From NCBI GenBank assembly GCA_013339765.2, contig CM023449.1, positions 40,686,528-40,750,527 of the forward strand: a stretch of 64,000 nucleotides of DNA. The letters run 5' to 3'. The stretch comes from Haemaphysalis longicornis. Lineage: Eukaryota; Arthropoda; Arachnida; Ixodida; Ixodidae. Of the stretch, positions 1-11,772 are shown piece after piece. How positions within the stretch are numbered: position 1 is the stretch's first letter; every line of letters begins with the position of its first letter. A model generated the notes under the pieces. That model was not told where the DNA came from and ran no database searches. It worked only from the letters and a program-made list of their open reading frames with translations. Both the position numbers and the translations under genes were made by a program.

Positions 1-1
1 T

Positions 2-412
2 GTACAGGTAGCGCATGTGCCAACTCAAAAGTTACAGCACTCCCTGGTGAACGTGAAGGACAAGCTCACAGAGGAAAAGTTCCCAGGCGTTGTCTACAGC
101 ATTCCCTGTGCAGATTGCGACCGAAGCTATGTCGGCGAGACAGGAAATTTTCAACAAAGGCTCAAGCAGCACATGTACGACGTAAGAAAGAAGAACGTGT
201 CTTCTTACGCTCTAGCCGAGCACGCAGAAGCAACTCACCATGAAATAGATTGGGCCAATGCAAAAATAATCGGAAAAGAGAAGAATTGCACCTCTCGGCT
301 TTATCTTGAATCCCTGACCATCCCGACCACGGAGCACACACTTAATCGCAATGACAGCAACTTCCCCCACGTGTACGCACGGTGCCTACGTCACATCTCG
401 AAGCAAACGTAA
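2..412 (+). CDS. C-terminal end of a Penelope-like element: GIY-YIG endonuclease domain (5' partial)
   Basis: The frame is open from the window edge to a TAA at 410-412; the first ATG is at 17, but the true start lies outside the window. The protein has GIY-YIG nuclease hallmarks: VVYSIPCADCDRSYVGETG supplies the VYxIPC and SYVGETG strands. A basic helix (QQRLKQHMYDVRKKN), an ALAEHAEATHHEIDW segment and a conserved LYLESLTI glutamate helix follow. This order is that of the C-terminal endonuclease of Penelope-like retroelements, which nicks target DNA for reverse transcription. The reverse transcriptase should lie to the left of base 1. No stop or frameshift is visible in the segment. A stand-alone GIY-YIG protein is less likely, because the CxxC-containing entry to the motif is typical of Penelope elements. 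Confidence 0.8.
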   Translation, partial: VQVAHVPTQKLQHSLVNVKDKLTEEKFPGVVYSIPCADCDRSYVGETGNFQQRLKQHMYDVRKKNVSSYALAEHAEATHHEIDWANAKIIGKEKNCTSRLYLESLTIPTTEHTLNRNDSNFPHVYARCLRHISKQT

Positions 413-2440
413 CCGGATCACTTTCGGCGCCACTTTTTATTGTGAACAAGGCACCCATACGGGAGCCGAAACGGCTTTTTTTTGGAATTTAAACATCTTG
501 GTCGGTGCCAGTTTTTATTGTCATTTAGTTGTTCTGCACATCGTTGGCGGATGCATTCGAGTTTTCAGATGTTCCGGCTCCACAGCTATAGGATGAAAGA
601 CCATTTTTGAATGGTCTTGCCAATCTGAAACGCCTTTTTGAAGGTGCTTCTGTACAAACGGGGCGTCATTACCTCCGCATTTCCTTTCCTGGCAGAAAAC
701 TGAACCAAACATTGCAATCTGTGTTTTGTGCATCTGAAAATAGGGTAACTGAACAAACAATTTTGACTCTTCCAAACACCCATGAAGTAATTATCAATAG
801 AGAGCACAACCGAGTACAGTCTCATCCCGCTACAACGAAGTCCGCTTCAACGAAATTTTCGCCTCAACGAAATATTTCCAATTCCCCGTCAGCTAGCCAT
901 AGAAGTCAATGCAACAAAGTGCTTGCCACAACGAACCATTTGTCTGGCTTGCTTTCGCTTCAGCGAAATTTTTGACGATTTTGGCTGCGTTTGAACAATT
1001 ATTTTACAATAAAAAAGCATAGCGCCAGCTATCTGTAACTTCTTATACATTCAGGATGCTTCGTTTCACCGAAAACATGCGTGGTGCGCCCACACTGCCA
1101 CCCAAAGCAAAAACCATGGAGGAAAGAACCTTTTCTTTCCTCCATGAACAAACTCATAGGTGGACGCCATTGTTTGCTGGTGATAACGATGTGGCTGGCT
1201 ACATCTGCACGAGGCACAGCACCGGTTCGCCAAGCCAGAGCTATAGCCAATCCGTATCCAGTTGAAATCGCGCAAATGTGCTCTGCTGCTGTGAGCAGCT
1301 GTCCTTGCAGTTTTCCTTCTACAATTCAGCAAAGTTAAAAGCAAAAATAATGTTTTCGTGTTTAGTCTTTATCCCGCATCATCCTATCTTAGTCGAAAGC
1401 GCGCGGTCGCTTTAAATGACACCGCACGTGGCTTGCCCGCCAAGGTCAGTTGCTGTCGTGCCTAGTCAGAGGATAAGATAATGGCGCAGTTCCTGCCACA
1501 AGCGAGAGGGGTTCTTCCAACCGCCTATCAGCTATCTGCAAGTAATCAGCTCGGTGGACACGCCTTGTTGTACAGCAATAGTCTTTGTGCCTGCATTTCT
1601 TCACCTCTCCCCTCCTCCTCAGTATCACGCTCTTTGCGTGCTGGTAAAAAAACAGGTAATCATTGGTATGTTTGTTATCTGAATAAACCCGACGTTACTG
1701 CGCGTCACTCCTTTTTCTAAACATTCAGTTACGCTGCCAATGATGCGGAAATATCCGGGGCTATTTTTCTTCCCCTTCCGTGCTTTGTCGGGGCAGATTT
1801 TCGCCTCAACGAATTCTAGCGAAAATTTTTTGCACGTCCCGTCAATTTCGTTGTAGCGAGATTCAACTGTAATTTTAATTTAAAATGCACCCATTGTGAA
1901 GAGTAATGTGGTGTCCTATAAGCAGGTAGCCCGCTCATACGTTTCTTTTTTATAGCACAGAATCAAGACTACTTATGTGACAAATCCGCATATCATATAC
2001 ATACTGTGGTGGTCTGTCGACTTGCTACACGCGCTAGGGCCTCTTAGTATCACCATACACTTTTTTTATTTTTTGCTTTGTGGACCTGTCTCCGTAATAA
2101 CGAGGCAATAATGTCTGTATTTGCCGATTTCGTCCCCAGAATTGCCATCCATAGTCCGAACTGCAAGTTTCTATATCAACAAGGCAGAATTGCATGGCGA
2201 GAGACCGGTCGCCGAAAATTCCGTCCACATTGCGGGGTGCCCATATTAATGAGACAAGACTGTACGTCATTCCCTCCCATATTATGTCACAGCAGCGCGA
2301 AACGTGCAAGTTTTTCAATATTAGTTCCATTTTATCAGTTGAAAAAACGGTGTTTGCGGCTGGAATGGAACTGACTCATTTATCAGAGACCAGTTCGTTC
2401 AAATTGAACAAAATTGCATTTTTTTTTTCATGGCCTCTGA
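413..2440. other. Non-coding, no recognised feature
   Basis: I see no gene here. The first ~130 bases may be Penelope-element 3' flank. A short motif (cgcctcaacgaa and variants) recurs near 838-970 and 1800-1855, apparently a small diverged repeat. Short open frames lack coding character. Confidence 0.4.
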
Positions 2441-2489
2441 AGACACGCGCTGGCCTAATCTCGCAACTTTTTGTTGCCCTTTCCCCCAG

Positions 2490-3056
2490 AGTCACAACGG
2501 CCGCTTCCTCGAAAAGGTTCGGGGCCAGCCAGACACGGTGCGGGGCCTGCTGTGCCGCTGGACTGGTGTTCAGGAGGTGAACATCCGGTGCCACAGTTAC
2601 CGCTCCAAGAAGTACCACTACCTGGTGGTGTCAGCCGTGGGCCGCCTCTGGCAGCTCTGCGCCTTCGAGGAACTCGTCTCGCAGCCGTGGCTGGAGAACG
2701 CCATCATCACCGAGAAGCTCGGCAGCGTCCCCGGTCCGCCTCCGGAAGAAGAGCCGACGGAGGAATCCGAGGTTCTCTTCGACTATGACTTCGACGATGA
2801 TCCGTTAGATTCGCCGGATGATTCCAGCGGAGATGGATCATACGATACACTGTTGAATACGATGTACCCGGAAGAGGACTTTGAGATTTCCTTCGACGAT
2901 GACTTCGACGGTGATCCGTCAGGCGACCCAGATGAATCCAGCGGAGATGATTTACTGTGTGGTGATGCGAATGCGTTGAGTGGAGACGAATTGTGGGACG
3001 GAAGTGTCACTTTTGGTGAAGATGATGAAGGTGATGGTTCGACGGATGATTTGTGA
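2490..3056 (+). CDS. 3'-terminal exon of an unrecognised gene, with a long acidic C-terminus
   Basis: A T/C-rich tract runs into a good splice acceptor (ttcccccag, AG at 2488-2489). From 2490 the frame stays open to TGA at 3054-3056, giving about 188 residues. The first ~75 residues look globular and GC3-rich (GRFLEKVRGQPDTVRGLL, then VNIRCHSYRSKKYHYLVVSA and WLENAIITEKLG). After a PPPEEEP hinge the rest is almost all acidic: FDYDFDDDPLDSPDDSSGDG, a second DDDFDGDPSGDPDESSGDD block, then a DEGDGSTDDL end. The upstream exons were not found; the frame continues open to an ATG at 2430, but that stretch crosses the acceptor and is probably intronic. I do not recognise the family. The last ~30 codons lie in the first unit of the minisatellite that follows. 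A long 3' UTR is possible. Confidence 0.6.
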   Translation, partial: SHNGRFLEKVRGQPDTVRGLLCRWTGVQEVNIRCHSYRSKKYHYLVVSAVGRLWQLCAFEELVSQPWLENAIITEKLGSVPGPPPEEEPTEESEVLFDYDFDDDPLDSPDDSSGDGSYDTLLNTMYPEEDFEISFDDDFDGDPSGDPDESSGDDLLCGDANALSGDELWDGSVTFGEDDEGDGSTDDL

Positions 3057-3480
3057 TCGGCATTTGATTTCAGCAATGCGTCATTTACTCTGTGGTGATG
3101 CGAATGCTTTGAGTGGAGACAAATTGTGGGACAGAAGTGTCTCACTTTTGGTGAAGGTGATGAAGGTGATGATTTGACGGATGATTTGTGATCGGCATTT
3201 GATTTCAGCAATGCGTCATTTACTCTGTGGTGATGCGAATGCTTTGAGTGGAGACGAATTGTGGCACAGGAGTGTCACTTTTGGTGAAGGGGATGATTTG
3301 ACGGATGATTTGACGGATGATTTGTGATCAGAATTTGATTTCAGCAATGCGTCATTTACTCTGTGGTGATGCAAATGCGTTGAGCAGGGACAAATTTGTG
3401 CGACGGAAGTGTCACTTTTGGTGATGATGATGAAGGTGATGATTCAACGGGTGATTTGTGAGAAGCATTTGATTTCGGCA
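2946..3480 (+). repeat. Minisatellite of four ~135-bp units spanning the stop codon of the preceding exon
   Basis: The motif ggtgatgcgaatgc recurs at about 2961, 3094, 3229 and 3365, a period of 133-136 bp. Each unit holds a version of: tactctgtggtgatgcgaat, gagtggagacgaattgtggg, gtgtcacttttggtgaag, gacggatgatttgtga, and a tail gatttcagcaatgcgtcat. Units differ by point changes and small indels in the GATGAAGGTGAT stretch. The TGA within gatttgtga is the stop used by the exon in unit 1 and is kept in the later units, which therefore lie in the 3' UTR. Confidence 0.85.
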
Positions 3481-6400
3481 ATGCGTCACTGTAGATGCGC
3501 CACTGGCCTCGGCTGCTTTTACTTGGACAACAACTTGAGTTCGTGAAAGCCGAGGCACTGGCTGCTGTTCCGACTTGTGGCACTTTTGGGTGGCTTGAGG
3601 GGACAACACAAAAAAATTGAAGTTGGTGTTGGCGACTTGTTTTTAATGGAAGCTCAAAGCCACTAAACTGAAGTGGTGTAACGAAAGGGCCAAAGTTTTG
3701 TCGGCTTCGTGGGCCTTTCTCATGTTGACGCCTATGTTCAGGCGTTTGATACACTGTTAATCAGTTTTATCACCGAAGCAATGTTCATACTGCCAAGAAT
3801 CATAGTTAATTTATCTATTGTTGCGTTGTTCAAGCCAAGCAGGCTTTTTTTACTCATTGAAATTGATGTAGAGAATGTATAGAGAGTTCATTTCTTATGG
3901 CTTGCCTGTTTTTGTGTGCAATGTTGCAGAAACAATGGGGAAGAAGTTTTCTTGCACAATTTCCTAAAATAGTTTAAGTTTGATTCCATATTTTACAGTG
4001 CTACTCACTTCCACACACAACAACAACAACAGCAACAACAAAACAATGCAGAAGTGTCTTTGCTGACTTTCTACTTTGATTCAGGGGCTGAGATGTTTTG
4101 GTGCCGGACATGGCGTGAAACTGCGAGCTTGATTTGGGAACAAAGGGTATCTTTTTCCAATGAAAGCGGCAGATTTGACTGCACGGGGGCGTGGAATTTT
4201 GGTGCATGTTTAAACATTCGAGGCAAATGTGTAGCTCTCGACCACAGCACATCTTGTAGTGTAAGATCGTCTTGAGGTGTGAAATGGGCCAACTGCATAG
4301 GCGAAATGTTTCGCTGTCTTATCTAACTACACAACTAGGTGTCTGCCAACTGATGAAACCAGAAAGTTGATTCGTATAGAAAAATGAGGAAAAAAGTTGG
4401 CCATTTTCGGTCTTAGTAAAAAAAAATGGAAACACTCTTGATTGGAAGTAAGCTAAAGGGCGTACACTCATGCGAATATGGGTGATTTGATTTATTAGTT
4501 CTCTAGTCCGCTGGCGTTCTGTGTACTGCAATGAGCTGCAACCTGTCGTCATCTTCGTTCTTTTTTAGTTGCTCGCACGAACTGCTCCGAAGGCTGGTCA
4601 TTGCATTGGTTTCCTATCTGGGGTGCCTTTGGCTCGCAAATCTGCTTTGCGTCTGAGCCTTCATACATCTTGGCAGCCAGCCTGAATGGGATGAATGCGA
4701 GCGGTCAACAGAAGCTTCGTGTTGTACCTACTAGCAAAAGTCACAAGGACGCTGCGGAATTTCGTCACGTACAAAAACCATTGCCCACACACAGTCCAAT
4801 TAGAGTGAATGTATGAGAACCAGGAGCTTGCTTACTGTACCCAGCTCATTGTTCCTCTCTCGTAACACTGACTAGTCTTATAATGTCATAATTTGCCCTG
4901 ACAAGTTTCTAGTTGTGAGGAGACAATATCTTAGTCATTTGTTTTTTCATTCCCTGCTATTCCCTACTGCTGTGATTTCTGAGCTGTCAAGGGACAAGAC
5001 TCGTCATCGGTTTTTTTTTCTCTCTCTCTTCATGACACTGTTGAGCGAAATCATCATAAAGTCAAGCGAATCCAGTGATGGAAACATGTCAAGGGATAAA
5101 AGGGCCGAACAATACGAGCTGAAGTAAAAGCAATATGTGAAGGCGCGTGTTGACAATCATGCCAGTCCTGAAACGGGCAGAGGGAAACACATTCAAAGGC
5201 CGCACTCTTTCAGGGCAGGCTCTTCCCGGTTAACTTTTACTTCAACTTCCTGTTTGTATTGTCGGCGTGTCAACAGAAACTGGGTCTTGCTGTCCTATAC
5301 AGGAAACTTGTGCATTTATGTATATATTTTTGAGACCGTTGCAATGCAAAAGCTTCAGAGGGTACAGCAAAAAAAAAGGAAGCTGAGTTTGAGAACAGGG
5401 TAAGAAGGGTAATGTCATGATACCTATTGTCGCATTTTTACTTTCCCAGCATTCCTTTTTGACAAGAGGCTTTACCTGTTGTGGTAGGTACTCTTCCCTA
5501 AGCAGGGGGGGGGGTTTTTATCTGCTGCACATGCATTTGCGGTATTTTGTACTTGCTAGTTTTTTTTTTAGGGGAACAACATTCCCAGCATCCAGGTGCA
5601 TACTTAATTCTCGTACACGTTCCACATAAACCAAACAGGTTTTTGATTTCAAACGTTTGTGTATGAAGTCTTCCAATAAAGATTTAATTGTTTAGCTTTA
5701 CCATATTTTTCTCTTTTTCGTTTATTAAAACTGGTGACGGTGAAATCACATGGCCGTTTTCTGCGAGAGACAGAGCAGTTTTGTTTGACAGCATTTTTGC
5801 TTGCTGGACTTGGTTTTGTTGTGATGGCCATCAAGGATGCAGAAACACCATCGCTCGCGCAGTGTGGGGTCTGTGCTGTGTATGTGGGGTCTATATTGCA
5901 TGGTCATTTGGTGACATGGTTTTGTGTCAAGGGAAACATTCAGGAGGGCCAACACTGCGTTGCTGGTGTGCAGTACTGCAATTCTTTCTGCCTGCCTTCC
6001 TCTCCCTTCCTCTCATTTTCCTTTAAAAAAAAAAGTTAGTCCTTTTATTTCTTCCGCGTAAGCTGCAGTTAGTTTTGCCCTGATAGCGTAAGTGTATTGC
6101 GGGGAAGCATTTGTCGTGTTTTTGGCAGCAGTCACACCAGCTCAAAGTACATTGCGAGCGATGCTCATAAGATGGAATTTGCGGATGTGTTTATGTGAGA
6201 ATTCGTTGTCCATCTGCATTTTGAAGCCTCGCTGAAAGTCAACAGGGTCTCACAGTTGCATGGAGCTGGACAGGGAGTGGATGTGAACTCAAGTTCATCA
6301 TCTCAGATCTGTCACACTACCGAAATCGCACTGGTAGCGTAGATCCCATTCTGTTGATCTGCACTGACTGTCGGTCATTTCTTGCTTCTTTAAATCGCTC

Positions 6401-7487
6401 CATCTTTGGATTACAGGATGGGTGGATATGAAATATAATGACCCGATTAATTGCCAGTCCGTAATAAGCTCATTGGTCGTGTTGATTTAGAATAACATGC
6501 AAGAAAATTCCGTTTCTACACTTGACAGTTGTTCCTACTGTCCCAGGACCGACACTTCAAAGTTGAAATCATTTCAGGCAATCATGGAAAACTATACTCT
6601 GCTAAATGAAATGGGTTGGTTCGCATGTCCGTGCCTGTTCGCAGTAATTTCAGATTATCTTGCAGGCCACGACATGGCCGGAGAGCCGACTTGCAGTAAT
6701 TAGCAAAATTGCATGGAGTCCCGAACTATTGCCAAGCCATTCCGCTATCGGGGCGAGGTGTACAGCTAAAAACGGGCAATTTCATCAAGCCTGTTTCATG
6801 CAAATAGAGAGGTGTCTCAGAGAGAAAAAAAAAAAAAACTAGGCTCGCGGATTTCCCATTGTTAGAGTAACTAAGTTATTCAGAAAACTTTTGAGCATTC
6901 GAATTGCTGAAAATAAATATAATTATGGCTGCACGATGCAATTGCTATATCCATTTGTCGTAGTAAGTCTCAGTATCGAAACCATTTTACAGATGTAAAC
7001 GTCACAGCTAGTACTAGTGAATAATCATAGACTGACCTAAATAGTTCACCTTCATTGTTTGGAAAGAGAATAGTTTTGCGAGTTAAGGCTTCATCTTTAC
7101 TTATTTAAATAAAATATGCATGCTGTGGATGGTGCTTCTCTGTCTGCATTTCACTTCAGACATAAAATGACTGCATATATAACGCGTGAGGGTTTTTGCT
7201 CTATATTCCATAGGGCGGTTGTGAAACTTGTGTAACTCTCGCAGGGCCGACCTTACCTCATTCGGCGCCCTGTGGGAACTGCTGACGAGGCCCTTACCCC
7301 GCCTGTCAAACTCGTTTTTACAGCGAAGCTGTCTATCGCTAGGATTGTGCAGAGTGTCCGACAGCAGAGCTCTGTAGTGTAGACAAGGATAGCACGCGAG
7401 CGTAGCGCTATATTGCGGCGCCCACTCAAATCCGTGTGTGATCGAAAAACTACGCCACACCTTCAGCGTAAGGAAAAAATCATGAGA
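3481..7487. other. Probable long 3' UTR followed by non-coding DNA
   Basis: There is no recognisable coding region. The first canonical AATAAA downstream of the 2490-3056 exon that I could find is at 5675-5680, so the transcript may run about 2.6 kb past its stop. Otherwise the stretch is AT-rich, with runs of T or A near 5010, 5515, 6028 and 6826. Confidence 0.35.
5675..5680 (+). terminator. Candidate polyadenylation signal AATAAA
   Basis: The hexamer sits in ttccaataaagatttaattg and is followed by a T-rich stretch. It is the first canonical signal I see downstream of the minisatellite exon. Its link to that gene is inference. Confidence 0.25.
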
Positions 7488-7860
7488 AGTGAGTGAGTGA
7501 AAGTCTTTTATTAACACGAGGAGGGCCCGGGGGCCGGAAGGAGAGAGGAAGGGAGAGGTGGTCACGAGGTGGTGTTCATTTGAAGATCCTGGAAAGGAAT
7601 AGTCAGTTCCTGAATGCACAGATAGGGGTGGTAGACCCCGGCTAAACTACTTTTGCGAGGCCACACTCGAGAGCGATGCGCCCAAGGGCAGCAAGGAAAT
7701 CGGGGTCGCTGAGTGTCGTGGGGGGTATCTCGCTTGGATTGCATGGGTAGGGCATTCAACAGGATGGGATGGAAGGTTTGGTACGCAGAGCAGTGCCATA
7801 TAAGGTCCAGTGGCAGATTTGCTATTGTAGCTGTCATAGGCGTGCGCATGGTTCTAGATT
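7488..7860 (-). mobile_element. 3' end of a non-LTR retrotransposon (C-terminus plus 3' UTR)
   Basis: On the minus strand a short frame reads TLSDPDFLAALGRIALECGL followed by AKVV and a TAG at 7642-7644. I recognise this as the C-terminus of a tick non-LTR retroelement polyprotein. Next come a GC-rich 3' UTR (ccggcccccgggccctcctc), an AATAAA within gtgttaataaaagactttca, and a TCACTCACTCAC tail near 7490. The copy is strongly 5'-truncated. The same 3' UTR end reappears as a 57-bp fragment at 61786-61842, so the family is dispersed. Confidence 0.7.
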
Positions 7861-7892
7861 AGGGGGGGGGGGGGGGGGCGAAGTCTTACCGT

Positions 7893-7983
7893 TGACGCGA
7901 AGCATCTCGGAGGTTCCGAAACGTTTACGAGATTGGGTATCCAAATAACGGAAAATGACTGAACTCAGAGATGCTTCGCATCA
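7893..7983. repeat. Small MITE-like element with 16-bp terminal inverted repeats
   Basis: The left end tgacgcgaagcatctc (7893-7908) and right end gagatgcttcgcatca (7968-7983) are inverted copies with one mismatch. The ends resemble the aagcatctt-type termini of the element at 20546-20977. Confidence 0.55.
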
Positions 7984-8029
7984 ACTCAAGGTTCCCTCGC
8001 GGGGAGGTGGTGCCATTTTTTTAGGTACC

Positions 8030-8660
8030 TATACATGGAAAGCGTGTACACGCAGTGGCTGAGGAAGACTAGAAGGCTAACGGTGAAATACGAAAAGCAC
8101 AGTGGAGAATCCAAGACAGCCAAAATAACCAGAAAAGAGGCAATGCAGATAGAAACGAATAAATGAAGAAAAAAATGGAAGCTAAAACTTCGTTAGCGAT
8201 GCACAGGGCTGAGAAATTAAGCATCAGAAAGGAAAATTTCCACGATAATTTCAAAGGCAGTGCTTTGCTTTTGAGAGCAGGTTGCTTTCGAACTGGGAGC
8301 TTTGTGGGGAAGTATACACAAAATGATGGGGTGTGCGTGGTCTGCGGAAAAGAAACAGAAACTATGCGAGCATTCTCATGTTCATCTAACAAACTTTCCT
8401 CATCATCAACTCATACCCCTTATCTATGCCCTGTGGCAAAATAAACGCTAAAAAATGAGGCATATAGTGTTAGAATGCGAGGGTATCCATCCAAATCTAG
8501 AGGATTCCACTTTCAGATGCCTTAGGATTTAAGGGAAGCACAGAGACAGTTAACTTCAAAACTGCCGAGGCGACGAAAAGGAAATTAGAATGCTGGTGTA
8601 CGAAAAGCAGAGAGGGAAATATTGCCTACGACAGCTACCACCTGTAACAGAAAAAATAAG
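8030..8660 (+). pseudogene. Decayed C-terminal part of a non-LTR retrotransposon
   Basis: Pieces in different plus-strand frames read GSALLLRAGCFRTGSF, CVVCGKETETM and, after a short interruption, MRHIVLECEGIHPNLED. This is the pattern of the zinc-binding tail of LINE polyproteins: a GS-LL-RAG-RT helix, a CxxC finger, then H-IV-EC. A last piece, LECWCTKSREGNIAYDSY, ends at about 8645. Stops and indels break the frame, and reverse transcriptase is absent. Confidence 0.55.
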
Positions 8661-8871
8661 TATTTTGTGGGCAATAAGTTTTTTGTGCCTGCCCTAAGAG
8701 CAGCGCTAGTAGTAAACGAAGAGTGTAAAACATAGGTATATTAGTTTCTTTTTAGTTTGTTTGGTTAAGATGACGCGTCATCACCCTTATACAAAGGGGA
8801 TACCACTATCCATCATCATCATCATCATCATTCGTAAACGGTGTTTTCCGCATTGTGAGCTGCACGGTGAA

Positions 8872-9002
8872 ACATGTTGAACCAGAGCGCAAACGACAAG
8901 AAGTCACAGGACGACAGCAAGAGGACGCACGATTCGCTCGTGTGTCCTCTTGCTATCGTCCTGTGACGTCTTGTCGTTTGCGCTCCTGTTCAACATGCAT
9001 CA
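8872..9002. repeat. Foldback (hairpin) element
   Basis: The arms are near-complementary over about 60 bp. The left arm runs from aacatgttgaacc through gcgcaaacgacaagaagtca and caggacgacagcaagaggac; the right arm is its inverse and ends gcgctcctgttcaacatg. The flank caagttttcacgttg also follows the related hairpin at 35940-36080, so the two copies belong to one family. Confidence 0.7.
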
Positions 9003-9042
9003 CCAACTCGCCCAAGTTTTCACGTTGCACAGGGAAGCATGC

Positions 9043-9230
9043 AGGGCCGTAGCCAGAAATTTTTTTCGGGGGGGGGGGGGGGGGGCGGGGGGGGGGGAAG
9101 GGGGGGTTATGGATTTTGGGAAGGGGGTAGCTTTGCTGAAAGCAACAGTAAGTATTGCTTACGTGCTGCCTGGAAAAGCTTTCGGGAGGGGTTCGAACCC
9201 CCCCCCCCCCCTCTGGGTACGGCCTTGGGA
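9043..9230. repeat. G-run/C-run dispersed repeat with imperfect inverted ends
   Basis: The left end is gcagggccgtagccagaaat and the right end ctctgggtacggccttggg; AGGGCCGTAGCC pairs imperfectly with AAGGCCGTACCC. The interior has G runs (9065-9106) and a C run (9199-9212). I know similar repeats from tick genomes. There is no coding capacity. Long homopolymers here are likely to be mis-sized in the assembly. Confidence 0.6.
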
Positions 9231-10480
9231 GGGACTATGCTCACAGAAATTCGCTATAACGCCCGTTTCATTGACACTAACCCAAACTCAATTACATGAA
9301 AATTAGCTGCCAGGACGGCTCCACTATTGCGCGAAATTTAATTTACTTTTCAAAATTACATACTTCGCAGCGAAGTTGTAAATATTGGGGGATTCGCGTC
9401 TGCTGCCAATTCAATGGCTTCTACGGGAGGGAAACGGACAGCCCACGTTTGTCCGCTGGAGTGAATTTCTAGTCCGCCCAAGTTTAAATTAGGTAATCAA
9501 CTAAGAAGTATGCTCGATCACAAATTGCAAACCAACGGGTTTTGTTTCGTGTACTCCTTGGACTGCACCCCAGCTTTTGTATTGTCGCTCACGCTGAGGC
9601 TCGGCATCACAGCTTCGCGGGGTCATCCTTCTTCGCAGAGAGGAAGGACACTGAATTCATTTTAAGGCTGGAACCTTTTTAGTGGAACCGATGGCGTCCT
9701 GTCGAAAAGCTAATGCATTTCCCTATTGACTGGTTGGTTGACCGAAAAGCTCTCATAAAAAAATATATAAAAAATGCCGTATCTTCTTCATATTTTGATA
9801 CAAGACGGCTTGAGTTGCTCCTGAAAATTGTCTTGTAAGCAATACATTGGTGTTTAGAAGTGAAGCCGACTTTTAAAATATCGTTTAAACTTGGTTTTTG
9901 TGAGTTGGCTTCTCCACATTGCCTGTTCTGCAGTGAAGCATGCCCATCAAGAGAGGGAGTGACATTACAGAAAATGGCTCTAACTCACGGGGAATCAAAA
10001 GTATCCCGAAACACATTACATGACAATTACCGGCTGAGGACCTATTCACGCAGCCGTCACCTTCTCCGTCATGGCGCCATCTCGTCAAAAAACCGCGATG
10101 GAGACGTAACGGGGTAGCGTTCGTACTGGAGCTCTCCGTTAGAGTAATGGGTCGTCTACCTTATGATCAGTTTAGCCCTAAAATTGAGCGTGCTTCGTCT
10201 GAAAAGTAAGAAAAATGGCTTAGATTTTTACGTATTCTCACTTTTCGCTAAACTTAGCTGTAAAAATCTGTTTTCTGATTGGCTGCTTTAGCACGGGGCG
10301 TGGCCCCGTCGCGTTGACGGAACGGAAACGTACAGCTCGGCTTCCCGTTACCGTCGTACCGTTTTCGGCGAGAAATCGCCCTAGAAACCGTCGCCCATGA
10401 CGGAAGACGGGGATGTGACGGGGGAAAAAACTGCTGTGTGAATGAGGGCTTAATCTGAAAAAAAAAAAAAAAAATTCCGC
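9231..10480. other. Non-coding, nothing recognised
   Basis: No gene or clear repeat was recognised. Short frames on both strands lack domain signatures. Confidence 0.4.
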
Positions 10481-10481
10481 C

Positions 10482-10575
10482 ATCTCCACGAAGTGAATGA
10501 ATGATGAGAGGGGCGAAGCAAAAATGCTTATCGGTAAAACCGTGAAACATTCGCCCGCACATCATATAAAGGCTC
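10482..10575 (+). repeat. Dispersed repeat, related to an inverted copy at 25555-25660
   Basis: Shared landmarks in order are a cacgaagtgaatgaatgatga-type start, gaggggcgaagc, a tatcggtaaaacc-type block and acattcgcccgcacatcat. The copy at 25555-25660 carries the same landmarks on the minus strand (gaatgaatgatgataag, ggggcgaagctcgag, gttcgcccattacatcat). Confidence 0.5.
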
Positions 10576-11577
10576 GTCACGTCAATTTTTCACCGCTCCG
10601 TTGACAAGCCCGTCGACGACGTCGATGTTTGTGGTGGTTATGTAGGGGTTGTTTTGGACGATGAGAATCTCCATGGGTAAGTTCGCGAATTTGGTGTGTG
10701 GCATTATAGCCACCTTGGCCGTCGCCTTCTGAAGAGCGTCTTGTGTCGGAACCACAACCACCACCACCACCCCCGGTACGTGTGGTGGTAGTGGTGGTTC
10801 CAGTGAAAGGGCGCGTACCCACTCAGGGGTATTGGCCAGGAAATAAGTAATTTTTGTAGGGAAAGAAAAATATTTAAATATTAGAATGGATTAGCAGTAG
10901 ATGAGTAGAGAAATAAAGGTAAGGAGATTAGAGAAAGAAAGAACAAAAAGGTAAAAACGAACACCATTTAATTAAAGTTGAAAGTAAGAAACACGAAGAA
11001 AGTGGTACAGACGAAGCAGTGAGCTGGGCGCGCATATTCTTGGCAAGGGAATCCAGTAGGACTAAATGATGTCTAGCACTGCAGACGGCCTGATTCCAGA
11101 ATAAATGAGTGCAACGCACTGCAAATATCCCCGTGGCAGAATCCCAGTTCCTTCGCCCCGAATGATAGAATAACTGTAGTAGACAGCGGGAGGTTTAGCC
11201 GGCTGCATGTACTTTCTCTTGAGCTCGCAGGCGACGAAAAACAACCTCTTCTTCTTCTTCCTCTTCACCTTGTTGGGTAGCAACGAACGCGTTGAACGTT
11301 TTGTCCTCTTCGGCCAATCTTTGGTTGGCCAATCCCTAGGGGGATCCTGCCACAATCATCATTAATGTGCCGTGCCGTATACAGCAGCAACGAGGGACGG
11401 GACAGGGCCCGAGCAAGGGGAGCTTCGCCCCTAAAATAAAGAAAATGGCTTAGGCTTTGCCGCGCTTTTATCGGCGGTGTAGCTAGGAAAGTTCAAACAA
11501 AAAATGCCTTCTCTAAAACGTCTATATGTCTATTTATTTTCGTCCAGGGACGCGTGTTAAATATATTAAATATATTA
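10576..11577. other. Non-coding, nothing recognised
   Basis: The stretch contains a CCA/GTGGT-rich tract (10757-10800). No gene was identified. Confidence 0.4.
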
Positions 11578-11772
11578 ATAGAAATTAAGAAGAAGAAATG
11601 GACGTGGGCAGGGCATGTAATGCGAAGGCAAGATAACCGTTGGTCGTTAAGGGTAACAGAGTGGATCCCTAGAGAAGGCAAGCGTTGCAGGGGGCGGCAG
11701 AAAGTTATATGGGCAGATGAGATCAAGAAGTTTGCGGGGATAAATTGGTCGCAATTAGCACAGGACCGGGAC

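Noticed and set aside
9065..9106. G-run as a functional quadruplex or regulatory site
   Set aside because: It is part of a repeat with variable homopolymers; length is unreliable and there is no gene nearby.
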